This document shows positions 22,435 through 35,283 of a stretch of DNA of 64,000 nucleotides, in pieces. This DNA comes from Adiantum capillus-veneris. Its lineage: Eukaryota > Streptophyta > Polypodiopsida > Polypodiales > Pteridaceae. The notes beneath the pieces are model-generated. The model was not told where the DNA came from, ran no database searches, and was given only the letters and a program-made list of their open reading frames with translations. The position numbers and the translations under genes are program-made. The DNA is taken from positions 172,548,740-172,612,739 of the forward strand of contig CM043944.1 in assembly GCA_014529385.2 (NCBI GenBank), written 5' to 3'. Position 1 is the stretch's first letter. Each line of letters begins with the position of its first letter.

Positions 22435-24320
22435 AGCCAAAGTCACACAAATGTATTTTCATTGGATATGGTGCAGATGGAGGGATGGGATATCGTCTCT
22501 GGAACCCGGAATCTCATTGAGTCATCCGTAGTTCAGATGTGATCTTCAATGAGCCGAAGATGCATAAACAACCTATCAAGGAAATAGAAATTCGGAGAGT
22601 CACTTTTGAGGATGTTGCCTCAGAGTTAGTGAAATCAACTTAGCGGGCTAGTGATGTACCTTCCAGTAGTAATGCTCCAAAGGGAGCGGATAGAAATGGT
22701 CAAGGAGTGAGACGGTCTACTAGAGTCTCTTGTCCACCTGCACTTTTTGAGCCAGGTCTTGATTACATCATGTTGACCAATTGCGGTAAGCCAAGATGCT
22801 ACCAAGAAGCCATGATGGCAGATGATGTGGTGAAGTGGGAGCAGGCTATGCAATGTGAGTATAACTCAATTCTGGCTAATGACACTTGGGACTGGTTAGA
22901 ACTACCAAATGATGCGAAAGCTTTACTTTGCAAATGGGTTTACATGAAGAAATTTACCTCAGGTGATTCAAATCCAAAGTACAAGGCTAGACTTGTAGCC
23001 AAAGGGTTCAAACAACAAAAGGGAGTTTCTTTTGATGAAATCTTCTCGCCTGTGGTCAAGATGACAACGCTTAGAAGCGTACTTGGTCTTATAGCAATTG
23101 AGGACATGGAACTTGTCCAAATGGATGTGAAGACAACAGTTCTTCACAGGGATCTCGATGAGGATGTTTACATGCAGCAGCCTGAAGGGTTTGTTCAAGA
23201 GAATGCAGCTCGTGAGGAGCTAGTATGTAAGATCAAAAAGGCACTTTATGGCTTAAAGCAGGGTTCAAGTCAGTGATATCATAAATTTGATGCATGTATG
23301 AGGTCTCAAGGATATAAAAGGAGCGAAGAGGATCACTGCTTATACACAAGAAAGCTAGATGATGGCTCGATGATCATTCTAGTTTTGTATGTTGATGACA
23401 TGCTTATAGCTGGGAAATCCATTGCGGAAATTGCCAACTTGAAGAAAACACTTAGCAATAATTTTGCAATGAAAGATTTGGGGGATGCTACACACTTTCT
23501 TGGCATGCAAATCAAAAGAGATCGCAAACATCGTATTCTTCAGTTATCTCAGGAAACATACATTGAGAAAGTTTTGCAGCGTCTCAATATGCAAGGGGGG
23601 AAAGCATTGAGTACCCCAATGCAGGCATTCTTGAAATTCAGCAAGGAAGATGCACCCAAATCTGATGTTGAGCGAGACGAAATGGGTAAGGTACCATATT
23701 CTTTGGTAGTGGGCAGTCTCATGTATGCTATGGTGGCCACAAGACCAGACATTGCTTTTGCAGTGGGAGTGGTAAGCCGATATATGGAAAATCTTGGCAG
23801 CAAGCATTGGGAAGCAGTGAAGCACATTCTTAGGTACCTCAAAGGTACGGTCGGCAGGTGTTTACGCTTCGGGAATAGCGATGCATCCATCGTGGGTTAT
23901 GCGGATGCAGACAATGCAGGTTGTGTCAACAATAGAAGATCGATATCTAGCCATGTCTTCATATTTGCTGGAGCAGTAGTATCTTGGAGGTCATGTCTTC
24001 AAGATTGTACGTCGTTTTCCACTACGGAAGCAGAGTACGCTGCATTGTCACATGCAAGTAAAGACGTTGTATGGTTATCTCACTTGGTCAAAAATATTGG
24101 CATTGATGAGACTCCAGTGATATATTGTGATAGTCAGAGTGCTCTTGCATTGGCAAGGAATCCCGTGTTTCACTCCAAATTGAAACACATTGAAATCAGG
24201 TATCATCTCGTGAGATATTTCTTGGCCAAAAAGCTCATTGATTTGGTCAAGATACACACTGACGACAACCCAGCAGATGCTTTGATGAAAGGCTTAGATT
24301 TGGAGCGGTTTACACATTGA
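22435..24320 (+). pseudogene. Copia A: integrase C-terminus, RT and RNase H
   Basis: After a stop near 22434 the frame continues through an FIGYGADG-type integrase C-terminal motif, with further stops near 22520 and 22640. RT begins at about 22820 (AMQCEYNSILANDTW), with VAKGFKQQKG, YGLKQG and the active site LYVDDMLIAG (23387-23404). One stop at 23274-23276 interrupts it. RNase H includes DADNAGC, FSTTEAEYAAL and YCDSQSALALARNP, and the end reads HTDDNPADALMKG before TGA at 24320. Apart from a few stops this is a complete copia RT-RNase H module. Confidence 0.92.
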
Positions 24321-24399
24321 AGTGAGTTGATGGGTATAGGTTGAAGCCACTAGATTGCTTCATGGTTGTACATACCAGGTCACTTGGGTTGCGTTGTCC

Positions 24400-24413
24400 T
24401 TCAAGTGGGAGTT
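24400..24413 (+). other. Polypurine tract of copia A
   Basis: TCAAGTGGGAGTT precedes the 3' LTR immediately, the expected site for plus-strand priming in a copia element. Confidence 0.75.
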
Positions 24414-24611
24414 TGTTGGGATTCAGGCCAACTGGCCGGACATTCCACTTACTAATAACCCATCTACTAACTTAACCATGTATACACTTATTCTTTGATA
24501 TACAATAGAATAAGGATCTGCAACAGGATAACGTTGTTGTGCGCTCCACCCAAAGCAGGTCTCTCTCTGCTCTCACACTTGCACTTGCACACGCTTCCCA
24601 CGGCACCTTCA
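24414..24611 (+). repeat. 3' LTR of copia A (198 bp)
   Basis: It matches the 5' LTR except for the missing (TC)n expansion and scattered substitutions. It is followed by the GAGAG target duplication. Confidence 0.93.
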
Positions 24612-25043
24612 GAGAGGCTTGTGAATGACAGGGAGGGGCAAAATGAAGCTCTATACAAATGATTTGGAACCATGTGTTGGAGTTCAAGTTATTGGTGTTT
24701 GAACTCATGGGTCGGAGTTCAATGCACGTGAATCTGGCAAGGATGAGTGCACCAACGTGTTTGAACCCATGGGTTGGAGTTTAATGCACATGCATCTAGC
24801 AAGGATGAGTGCAACAATCCATTATTTTTGGTTGATTTATGGTAGACAGGATGTGTTTCAAAGTTCATTGTCTAGGAAATTTTGTGTGTGATGTGTTCAC
24901 GGTTCACGAATGGAGATTCTTGGATGTACTATGGTCTACAATTCAAGTTTAATGATGCAACGGTGCTCAAAATGGCATTCCTCTAAGGTTTCATCAACTT
25001 AGTCTCACTATTTATTTTCCACTATGAGCTACACCAGAGAGGG
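24612..25043 (+). other. Outer-element internal sequence after copia A
   Basis: This is the continuation of the outer element up to its 3' LTR. It contains a duplicated segment beginning GTTTGAAC(T/C)CATGGGT at 24697 and 24759 (62-bp period). No coding frame is evident. Confidence 0.5.
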
Positions 25044-25219
25044 TGTTAAAGCTATGAAATCTCAAGTGAATATCCCAATGTGATCCTCATATTTATTTTG
25101 GCTTTAGGTTTTATTTTACTTATCTGTCAAATATTGGGTAGGAAAATTTGCTAAGGTGAATATATAAACACACCAAGTCCCTATTGTAAAGAAATATCGT
25201 CCAAGGTTGGTTGGTTCAT
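25044..25219 (+). repeat. 3' LTR of the outer element, truncated
   Basis: It starts TGTTAAAGCTATGAAATCTC and shares the TATATAAACACACC region with 17399-17712. It stops after GGTTGGTTGGTTCAT, where sequence homologous to gypsy copy C (near 30498) begins. The missing end includes the counterpart of the (TC)n region. Confidence 0.7.
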
Positions 25220-27400
25220 ATGAGAAATTTGTTAAACAAAAGCATGTGGTGTAAAAGATGGACTTGATGGGTGCTTCAAGGAAAAAATATAGCACATGTG
25301 ACATCAATGGATGTCGCAATAGATTCCACGTTTCCAAAAAGGGTTTTTGATGTAGAAGATTTTCCACTCATACCTCATTGTGCTTGGTGTATGAGTGTTT
25401 TTTGGAACTCCTCCTTCACTTCACCAGACTTAAGATACATAGACTTCGACTTTGATGCTCACATATACCCGCATGAGTGACAAAATGTTATTATGCTCAA
25501 CTCTTCCAGCTTGAGTGATACCTAGGATAGTTAAGACTCTTAGACTGTAGAGAATATTACTTGAAGCTTTGGGACTAACGCCTCACTCATTTAGTGGCTT
25601 AGCTGCCGGACTTTGACTTTTATGCCATGTATTTTTAATGGCGACTTGGACGTACTTGTTCAAAGCCAGAAACCCAATTCCATAGGTTCTTGAGATTTAG
25701 GCCACTTGCATTGTTTTGGTCTTTGGATGCCACCATTTTGTCCAGTAGGTTGGCATATTTTGGCTCCTCTTGCTTTTGTTTGTCGTATTTTGAGGCTACT
25801 TTGTAAATCAAAGTTAACGGATTTTGTAGAGAGTGATGGAGCCTTGTCTTTATCTCCCACGAGAAGTGGTTGTTGTTGTGTGTGGGTGCCTTGTGTTTGA
25901 ATTTCTAATAGCTCTTTTGGAAACCGACTTGTTTGTGGTCTTCATGTGATCGTCATTTGCATTCACCCCTTTTGCTCGATGACTTGATGCACACTAAGCT
26001 TTGGTATCCATATCTAACTATTCCCGTTGAAAAATCTTTGCTTCTATTGTAGAAGACAAGGTATCCATCGGGAGGTCGTGACATGCTTGGTTGTGATTGC
26101 TTGCCTTTTGATGGAGCCTTGTGTTGCATGATTGATCTTGGCTATTACAGGTTGAGCTATTGCTTTTGGTAACCATATTTGAGTGTCACCTTCATAAAAT
26201 CCTTGTTCTTCAAGTTACTTGATTGGAATCATGTGTTGCTTTTGTTGGGTATCTTGGTTGTTTGACTTTGGTACCCATATTTTTTGCATTGCTTGCTTCT
26301 TTGAAGATCTTTTTGTTTGTCTTTTGTGGTTGTTCGTTCTCCTAGTTGAGGTGTTTTTCTTCCATTGATGGCTCAACTTCCTCTTTTTAGAACTCCTTTC
26401 TTGAGGTGAGTAGGTCCAGGTTATTACCTTGGGCTTTTTGGCCCAAAAATTAGTGTTTCCTTGAAAGTAGCCTTGAGCAGTGATTGACTCATTTGATACT
26501 ACTCACCCTATCACCTTGGGTTGTAAAGGTTGAACTTGTGGTTGTTGTATCCAAATTGGATCTTTGACTTTGATGTGCTCTTTGGATACTAACACTTGGT
26601 TGATTCTTTTTGGTCTCTTGTGGAGACTTTGTTGTTATGGAAACTTTGGTTGATAAACTTTCTGCTTAGGTATCCATTGCATTGTTGATGGTTTGGATTT
26701 TGATATTGAGGTTGCGTAGGAAGTTTGATGGAGATTTGTTGAAGGTGAAGTTGACTTGCAAGGTTGATCTGCTTCAGTGTCTGATTTAGCTTTACCCTTT
26801 TTCACTATGGTGGTTATTTCTTCTCTGCATGGACTTGAGCTATTTCTAGGACCTTTGTTGTTGTCGAAAGATGATGTTTACCTAGATTTTTGTCAGGACC
26901 AAATTCTCTTTGATGTGATGGGATTCTATTATGTAGAAACTATCCTTGAACTCCCCAGTACTCAACTTGAGTAGAGCTTCTGTCACTCCGAAGCTACTAG
27001 GAATTTGTGTTTTATCACCTATGTGCATTATCTCTTCTAGCTTTGTGATTGGTGGCTTTCCCATCATTATCAAGTGCCATAAGTTATTATATTACTTGTT
27101 GCATAAGGATCTATCATAGCTAAACATGTGATCTTGAGTCATGTTTCCCCACATACACCATATTTTATCATTGTTGGAGACAATCGATCTTTTGATTTAT
27201 TTTAGTTCCTCTCTTGATCTTGAGTTTGTTGAACATTTGATGTCAAAATTGGAAGAACTACTTCTTCATTTGCTTTTAGTTGTGATTTTTCTGGAGTCGG
27301 CTTCTTTGAAACATTTGTTGTCAAGTCTTTGGTTATGTCAATGACGACATACTCTTGTGGGTGTTTTCCTTTTGTGCTTTTGCACCATGACATTGTTGGT
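25220..27400 (-). pseudogene. Copy B tail with dispersed WVP-like motifs
   Basis: No long open frame is left. Plus-strand words such as GGTACCCATATT (about 26269), GGTATCCATATC (26033), GGTATCCATC (26062), GGTAACCATATT (26187) and TGTATCCAAATTGG (about 26547) recur every 50-300 bp. Read on the minus strand they give IWVPK, MWIPK or degenerate forms. The same motif class fills the tails of copy C and the giant element. The function of such a tail is unknown. Confidence 0.55.
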
Positions 27401-27405
27401 CTCAC

Positions 27406-28270
27406 CTATTCTTCTTTCATACAAGTTTTGTTAGCATTCTTCAACACCTTTATCATCAAATAGGGAGTTATGTCATAGCCCTCCTCATCACAAAATGTTG
27501 TAGGCGTTATGTTGTTTATGCACACATCTAAAGTAGTCAGTATCTGATCCCAGCCAAAAGGTTCAAATAATTCTTCAAAAAATGGTTCCCAAATGGAGTC
27601 CTTATCCTCTATTGATCTCTCTAGGATGATATCTTCTTTTCTCAGGCTCCCAGATTTGAACACTGTCCACTTCCAAATATGCACTTTGTCATGCAATCGT
27701 GTAGGTATTTCATTTTCATGGACCCTAGTTGAGTCAAAGTCTTCCACAGGAGTTTGATTAGCATATCTATAACTATGGTACTTGGTGCTGACCCTTATTG
27801 TTACACTCTTATGTGTTAGATAGAGATGGTCATAGCCCCAATCTTGCACCATTTTGAGTTGACGCATGAATGGTCACCCCAAAATAACGTCAAAGTTGTT
27901 GCTTTTACCAAAGGCAAAAGTATACTCATATTAAATCCCACAAGAGGATACAATTATTTGCTCAAGCATACCCAAAGGTCTTTCTACAAATCCGCCTGCA
28001 AGGTGCAGTTTCATTTGTGTATTTTTGAGAGATGGTCTCTCCCATTTCTCACAATGGCAATGGCCACCTGAGCCCCATTAACAATTATAGAAATCATTTT
28101 TATGCCTTTGTGCTTTAGTGGCAAGGTGGTGTTTCCCTCTTCACCTTCACATTAATCACCCACCTTGTTCACATATATTGGTTTTGCCTTTGGATTATCG
28201 TCTGTTGTTTTACCCATGTTGTCATCTATAGGGATGTCTTGATGAGGACTTTTCAATCCCATCTCTCAGA
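27406..28270 (-). pseudogene. Copy B protease region, catalytic site lost
   Basis: A 153-codon frame (27406-27867) starts MRQLKMVQDWGYDHLYLTH, nearly the same as the sequence after the giant element's protease. Upstream, broken frames give ERPLGMLEQIIVSSCGI and NNFDVILG, the C-terminal half of the retropepsin. The catalytic triplet near 28080 reads V-N-G instead of D-S-G. It can only be a relic. Confidence 0.75.
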
Positions 28271-28277
28271 TATTTTC

Positions 28278-28845
28278 TCACTTCTCCCATAGATGTGGCC
28301 TTATTTTCATCAACTCTGAGAGAGTAATCTTACATTGTATAGGAGAAGACATCAATTTGTGCAAGGTTTTGGTATCCATCATTTTTGGTGTGTCTTTCCA
28401 TTGAGATGGTTCCATTCTAGCCTCAGATTTTGCTTCATGTTCTCCAATGAAAGATGGTAGAGTCTGTAGAGAGTGTGGTTTTCTCTCTTCTGATGCTAAA
28501 GACCCAGCATCTCCGTATAGAGATCGTATATCTCCATGATAGAACTCATGATCCATATATTGTTTGAAGTGAAACAATGCCTTCTTCACTTGTTTAGTGT
28601 CTCTTTGCTTAAAAGCATAGATATGTGACACCATGTTGTGCTTGATCCCCCTTTTAGAGAATTCCCATGAAAATTCATGCAAGAGTTGTTCTACGTATGA
28701 AAAATCATCTCTTTTCAATGGTCGGAACCACGTCAAGTCTATTCCTTCCAATGTCAATCCAGTTCTCTTGTACTGCGTGTGAAAATTTGTAATTTTTTCA
28801 GCTCCCAAAACTTGTTTGAAGAGTGAGACATGAGCATCTGGCTCT
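28278..28845 (-). pseudogene. Copy B gag fragment
   Basis: The frame begins directly at the LTR edge with EPDAHVSLFKQVLGAEKITNF, which aligns with the giant element's gag (HVAAFVRVTRAEEVLDF). TGLTLEGIDLTWF and EFSKRGIKHNMVSHIYAFKQ follow. After QYMDHEFYHGD it jumps to sequence that in the giant element lies just before the protease (LQTLPSFIGEHEAKSE). The zinc-knuckle and linker region is therefore deleted inside the frame, producing a shortened gag. Confidence 0.82.
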
Positions 28846-29722
28846 TGTTAGCGGGTTGCCATGACGGACAGTTGTAGCATAGCTATCTGGCACTAACATA
28901 ATGTCAATACTCAAGTGACTCGAATCGGGCACGGAGACTGTTTGAGGTTATCAATCTCAAGAAGTGAACCTATCAAGCAAACGCAACATTGAACAAGCAA
29001 ACCACCACTCAATGATCGAAAAATCTATCTATGTCCTTTCTCATAGTTCTTGGTTTTCACACCATTTCGGCACTCAACAAAGTCGAAATGCAATGAAACT
29101 TAAGGAGGAGATCTAAGACACCTAGGGACACTATCCTACATAGTCTGGTTGCAATCCGATAAAGTACCAAAATCATGATCCATCATGATCAAGGTCCTGA
29201 AAACTGCAACATAACTATCCAAAAAGGTCACCCTATGGTCTAGGGACACTCTCCTGTGGTCGAAACAACAAAAAATGGTGATTTGAGCACTTAAATCTGA
29301 AGATTAGGCTCACTAATGCGTAGTTGAGAACCTCAACAAAATTGACAATGCTTACACTTGAATGAAAGAGAAAAGAGAGAGGAACACAATGCAAGTTTCG
29401 AAATTGAAAACATATTACCCAACAATTAGTTGTGATGATTACAAGTTGGAGCTTCGTAGCCACTTCAGCATACGTACAACAGAGCTATTTTCTCCTCAAA
29501 AGACATTAAGGTTATTGAATTTTATACCTAGGGTTTTCTAAATGGCTAGTGGTTGTATCACATGGGCCTTTACATATATATTGATAGAATTACAACTCAG
29601 GGAATTGACTTGCTACTCTGGGATTAAGATTTACACATAGTGTCACTACACTAGCTCAAAAAATAATAGAATACAATGTGGTGTCTGGCCAGGTGGGTGC
29701 CCATTCAGTGAATCCGCCAACA
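28846..29722 (-). repeat. LTR (877 bp) with polypurine tract on its right
   Basis: It begins TGTTAGCGGGTTGCC and ends AATCCGCCAACA, so the minus strand runs TGTTGGCGG...CTAACA. A TATATATG motif lies near 29570. Directly to the right (29723-29745) the minus strand is purine-rich (AGGAAGGAGGAAA), as expected upstream of a 3' LTR. On the other side gag of copy B follows without a PBS. It is therefore likely the 3' LTR of an element whose body lies to the right. Flanks show no target duplication. Confidence 0.6.
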
Positions 29723-29745
29723 TTTCCTCCTTCCTAGCTCGTGTT

Positions 29746-32480
29746 GTCCCTTGACACAACACGACCATGTGAAATCTTGTTGTTAGGGTTGTCTACAGTT
29801 GTGTCCTCAAGCTAGTCTTTATCTTTGAAAGTGCTTTGTCATTGATGACGCTCCCTCCATCCATGAGTGATTCATATCTGTAGTGTTCTAGTTGATGTGT
29901 GTGGTAAATGTCAATTGTCAAGACAACTTTGCATCTTGTTGCTCATGCTCCTCTTTGTTGCCAATTTTGGCCATACAGATTTCTTTCGATGTGGGAATTC
30001 AACTTCTTTGGACCTTGTTTGGATCATTGATGAACCTTCTCTTGGTATCCCACAATACTTCACTAAGTTTTGTATTGTTGAGCTCCTTATGTTCATTGTT
30101 CAGAGTCTCTTGCTGATTCGTCATTGTTTAGTCTGTATTTCTTGTATGCCCTTCTTTGGTTGGCCATGTTTGATGGAGCCTTGAAGTTGCCCTTAAAGGT
30201 AAGAGATGCTCGTGAGAAGCATGATTGAAACCTGCAGCTACTCCTTTGATTCTCTGACTTTTGCTTTGGAATGTAGAAGGAATATATACAAGAGGATGAT
30301 GATAAGTGTTTCTAGATTAGGGTCTAAAACCTAGATGATCAAAGGAAAAAAACCTAGTGGGAAAAAAGTGTCTTTGGTATACGCTCTTATTGGAGTTGAG
30401 CATTTGGACTTGAAGTATTTGTCATACATGATGAGTGCTTGGGAGAAACAAAGAAAGAGTGCCTAATGCAAGTGCCAATTATGGGACACTCTATATGCAT
30501 ATGAGAAATTTATCAAACAAAAGCATGCAGTTGTGAAAGATAAAGTTGATGGGTGCTTCGAGGAATAAATGTAGCACATGTGACATCTCATGATGTTGCA
30601 ATATCTTCCATGTTTCCAAGAAGGGTTTTTGATGTAGAAACTTCTCCACTCATAAGTCACTGTGCTCGGTGCATGAGTATCTTTTGGATTTCCTCCTTTA
30701 CTTCACTAGACTTTGACTTTGATGCTCACCTGTACCAACATGAGTGACAAAACATAATTATACTCAACCCTTCCAACTTGAACAGTGCCTAGAATAGTTG
30801 AGACTCTTAGATCACAGAGAAAATTACTTGAGGCTTTGGGACTAACTCCTCACTCATTTAGTGACATAGCTTCCCGACTGCGACTTTTATGCCATGTGTT
30901 TTAATGGCGACTTGGACGTACATGTTCAAGGCCAGAAACCCAATTCCATAAGTTCTTGATATTTAGGCCTCTTTCATTGTGATGGTATTTGGATGCTACC
31001 ATTTTGTCAAGTAGGTTGGCATACTTTGGCTCTTCTTGACTCGTTTGTTGTATATCGATGCTTCTTTTTTGTGAAACAAGTTCTAAGGTTGTAGTAGGGA
31101 TTGATGGAACCTTTTCTTTATCTCCCTTGAGAAGCGGTTGTAGTTGTGTGTGGATTCTTTGTGATTGAGTTCCCACTATCAATTTCGGAACCCACCCTGT
31201 CTTTGGTCCGTGTGTGAATGTCCTTTGCATTTTATCCTTTTGTTTGACTTGATGGACACTAGGCTTTGGTATCTAGACATAGGTATCTCTGTTGTAGAAG
31301 CCTTGCTTTTGTAGTTAAAGACGAGGTATCCATATAGAGGTTAAAGATGAGGTATCCATCTAGAGGTTGTATCACCCTTGCTTGCGATTATCTTTTGCCA
31401 GCTTTTTGTTTTCATTACCTGCCTTTGGGTGGAGTCGTGTGTTCCTTTCTTTATCTTTGTTGTTCTAAATTCAGCCACTATTTTTGGTAACCAAATTTTA
31501 GTGTTACCTTCATAAAATCCTTGTGCTTCGAGTAGCTTGATTGGAATCATTCGTTGCTACACCTGTCTTTGTTGGGTAGATTTGTTGATGTCTGACTTTG
31601 GCACCCATACTTATTGCAATGCTTGTCGCTTTGATCTTTTATTTTGCCTCTTGTGGTTGTTCTTTCTCCTGCTTGAGGTGTTTGTCTTCCATTGTTGATA
31701 GCTCTACATTTCCTTTATAAAACTTTTTGCTTGAGGTGAGTAGGTCCAAGCTAATACTTTAGGCCTTTTGTTTCAAACATTGGTTTTTCCCTGGAAGTAG
31801 CCTTAAGCAATGATTGACTCATTTGATGCTACCCACCCTATCACCTTCGGTTGTTGAGGTTGACAGTGTGCTTGGTGTATCCAAACTGGGTCGTTGACTT
31901 TGATGTGCTCTTTGGATACCAACACTTGGCTAACTCTTTTTGACTTCTTTTGAAGGATTTGTCCTGATGAAAACTTGGGAGATAAAATTTTTGCTTCGAT
32001 TTCCATTGCATTGTCAATGGTGTGACTTTTGATGTAGAGGCTGCGTAGGAAGTTTGATCTAGGTTTTTTGAAGATAAAGTCATCATGCGAGGCTGATATG
32101 CTTCAATTTTTTCTTTTTATTTACCTTTTTCCATGATGGTTGGTTGTTTTTTTGTTGCATGAGCTTGAGATGCTTCTGGGGCTTTTGGTGGTGTTGTTGT
32201 CGAAGCTTTTCCTTATGGTTGAAAGAAGATTTTCGTCCAGCTTTTTGTCAAAACCAAACTCTCTTTGATATGATGGGAGTTGATTATGTAGAATGTGTCC
32301 ATGAATTCCCTAGTCCTCAACTTGAGTACGGCTTCTGTCATGCCAAAGCTAGGAACATGTGAATTAGAAGTTGTGTACATTGTTTATTTTAGCTCTACGA
32401 TTGGTGGCTTTTCCATCATTATCCATGTGCCATAAGACATTAGATTCCTTGTGCATAAAGATCTACCACATTTGAACATG
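29746..32480 (-). pseudogene. Copy C tail with WVP-like motifs
   Basis: Short surviving frames contain GWVPKLIVG, KIWLPKIVAEF and DPVWIHQAHCQ. Degenerate copies of the motif lie between them. Large parts align to the copy B tail. The last 700 bp before the PPT are unlike copy B and show no motif. The translated tail is rich in Lys, Gln, Thr and Ser. Confidence 0.55.
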
Positions 32481-32490
32481 TCATTTTATT

Positions 32491-34860
32491 TCATGTTTCT
32501 CCGCATACACTGAATTTTATCATTGTAGGAGACAATGGTGCTTTTGCCTTATCCTTGGTCTTCCCTGGATCTGGAGTTTGTAGGACTTCCAATGTGGAAC
32601 TTGGTTCTTCATCTACTTTGAGTTGCGCTTTTTTTGTTGATTTCTTTGAAACAACTTTTGTAAATTCTTCAGGTATGTCAATGATGACATAATCTTGTAG
32701 TTGCTTCTCTTCCTTCATTTGTGATTTCGTACCATGCTTTGTGACAAAGTTGTTTTTCATTCCTATTCTACTTTCACGCTCACAATTTTCATTAGCTTCC
32801 TTCAATACCTTTATTGTGAAACAAGGAGTCATGACATAGCCATTCTCATCACAAAAAATCATACTCGTTATTTCATTTACGTTGTCAGGAGTTTTTTGGA
32901 GCAAGGGATTGCGCATATGTACATATACATGCATGGTGCATCAAATAAAGAATTGCCCATTTTTCAGAGCCAGGTGGTTACGTGGGGTCCACATGTGTAC
33001 AGGTAGGACAGGGTGTACATAGTGCATCGATTTTCACTATTACCAGTACCACTGTGTTTTTTCTACAATAAGGAGGAGTTGGTAGCGCGTAAAACTTCTC
33101 GAGAAATCTATCCGCGGGCCGACGACATGAGGTAAGCAGGTGCGTCAGATGGCATCTAGTGGCGTCAGGAGGGCGAACGAGGTCAATATTTGCACGCGGA
33201 TGAGGACAGACACAACGTGGGTGTTTTCTTGTGAGAGTTATGCAGAAAGTTCATCATTAGGACCACTTTTTGGGGCCACTTCATGTGGTTGCGAGACGCA
33301 TTATTGAAAAGAAATGAGTGCTAGGTGTGCGGATGATGCAAAAAGGTGACAACTATGCACTGCGAGGTCAGTTTTTGGCCTGTTCGGGGTCCGTTTGAGG
33401 TCATCTAAAAGGCCAAGGGTGCCCAACTAAAAAAGCTAAGTGTGGGAACTGAAAAAACTGAGAGAAGACCAGAAAAAACGTGGAGAAGAGAGGAGGAACA
33501 GCCACAGCTGTGTTTTTGCTCATTTTGGAGCCTGTTTTGGCCGTAAACTGCTCATCCGAGGTCGGATTTGAGCACTTTGACATTGCAGACTGGGGTTTTG
33601 GGCCGTTCCGGACGCGATGGCGCTGTCCATTTTGCCAAATTCCTCACTCTTTTTCTGCTGTTTTTCTGTGTAATCTTCTCCGGTGAGTGAAGCCTCTGCT
33701 TAACTTTGTGGTTGTATCTGGTGTATTTCTTCAATATTGTGTGAGCTATTTGCCCCATTGGTGTTGGCCCAAGCTCAATTGTATCTAAACATCAGAAATT
33801 CTTCTCTTTTGAGCAGAGTTTTTTGGGTGTGTGTGTGTGTGTGTGTGTCTGTGTGGAGTGGGCAACTGGATAGTCTCTCTCCTCTCACTCCAGAGGTGTG
33901 TTCCCTGTCTCGGCCAGGTGTGTTGTGTAAGCCGAGTGGTGCCCCATAGTGTGTGTGTGTGTGTGTATCATTCCAAGAGTGTGTGTCGGGTCGTTATAGA
34001 GGCAATGTGTGTGTTTTCATCCCGCTCACAACGTACACATCTAGAGTTGCCAATATATGTTCCCATTCAAATGGTTCAAATAATTCCTCCGAAACAGCTT
34101 CTTTATACAGTAATTATCTTCTACCAAGTGCTCTAGGATACAATCTTCATTTTCAGGCTTCCACACTTCGATGATTCGTACATCCAAACATGCACTCCCT
34201 TCACCAACCAAGCAGGCAATTGTGTTTCAGATTTTGTAGTTACATCAAAATCTTCCAATAGGGTTCGGTTTACACCTCTGTAATTATGGTCCTTTGTATT
34301 GACCCTCATTGTGATACCCTTGTGCCATAATAGTAGAGGTAGTCATAGCCTCAACCTTGAACCATTTTGAGTTGATGCATGAATGGCCATCCCAAAATAA
34401 CTTCAAAGTTGTTTTCTTTTCCAAAGTCAACTAAAACAAACGTGTGCTCATACTCGATTCCGCAAGAGGATACAATAGTTTTCTCCAACATCCCCAGGGG
34501 TCTCTCTACATATCCATCTGCTAGTTGCAACTTCATGCACGTTTTCTTAAAAGCTCGCCTTCCCCATTTCTCCCATATTCCCTTTGTAGCAATGGCTACT
34601 CCAGTCCCACTCTCAAGTATTGCTATCATTTTCACCCCTTTGTATTGTAGTGGTTAGGTGGTGTTTCCTTCTTCTCCTTTGCAATAGTCACCCACCTTAT
34701 TCACAGGTAACAGGTTTGCCTTTGGTTTCTCAGGTGAAGTTTCACCCATGTTGTCGTCTACGGAGATGTCTTGATGAGGAATTTTCATTCCCATTATTTC
34801 CAAGTTTTTGCTCATTTGGCCCCATAGATGCGGTCTAATTTTCAGCAACTCTTAGAGAGT
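32491..34860 (-). pseudogene. Copy C protease and spacer, split by an insertion
   Basis: The 94-codon frame at 34351-34635 is a retropepsin relative with KLQLADGYVERPLGMLEK, SCGIEYEHTFVLVDF and EVILGWPF. Its catalytic triplet is E-S-G (ILESGTG) instead of D-S-G, which removes the catalytic Asp. The downstream spacer resumes at 34031-34240 and, after the insertion, at 32491-32895 (IFCDENGYVMTP, matching FCDKDGYDVLP of the giant element). A frame at 34654-34848 holds a LKIRPHLWGQM segment from the region before the protease. Confidence 0.75.
32886..34030. other. Unassigned insertion in copy C (about 1.14 kb)
   Basis: Comparison with copy B shows extra DNA between TTTACG (left) and ACGTACACATC (right). 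A 3-bp ACG flanks both sides, and the insert ends TTGTCAGGAG and, inverted, TTGTGAGCGG share 7 of 10 bases. The interior holds (GT)n runs at 33829-33848 and 33949-33966 and no recognisable gene. The superfamily cannot be named. Confidence 0.45.
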
Positions 34861-35283
34861 AATCTTGCATTGTATAGGGGAAGACATCAATTCGTGCAAA
34901 CTTTTGAGATCCATGATTTTTGGTGTGGCTTTGCTGAGAACGTATCACTCTAACCTCAGATTTTGTTTCATGCTCTCCTATGAAAGATGGAAAAGTTTGT
35001 AGAAAATGTGGTTTTCTCTCTTCATATGCGATATACCCGGTATCTCTCTATAGAGATTGTATATCTCCAGGATAGAACTCGTCATCCATGTTGATCTCAA
35101 GGTTAGGTGTTGACTGTGAAGTAGCACTATCATCTTTGTGGTTATGAATGTTTTTCACAAGGATTGTGGTCATGGTTCATCCACTTCAACAATGGGTTGC
35201 ATCTCATGAGACTTCGCCTCGTCCGTAGTGTTTGCAACCACCCTTGTATTCAATGGCTTTTCATTTTTCAATTTGGTTGGTTT

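Larger units (their letters stand above)
25220..28845 (-). mobile_element. Gypsy copy B: pol-less relative of the giant element
   Basis: Read on the minus strand, a gag fragment (28278-28845) is followed by protease and downstream spacer (27406-28270) and then a tail (25220-27400) with W-[VI]-P-type motifs. RT, RNase H and integrase are absent. Parts of the tail are clearly similar to copy C, for example 25220-25480 against 30498-30750. The 5' end abuts an LTR at 28846, so the gag N-terminus is lost. This resembles a large non-autonomous derivative. Confidence 0.75.

Noticed and set aside
29867-30184. Plus-strand 105-codon frame near the copy C 3' end
   Set aside because: It is hydrophobic and Cys/Leu-rich only because it is antisense to the element, with no family resemblance.
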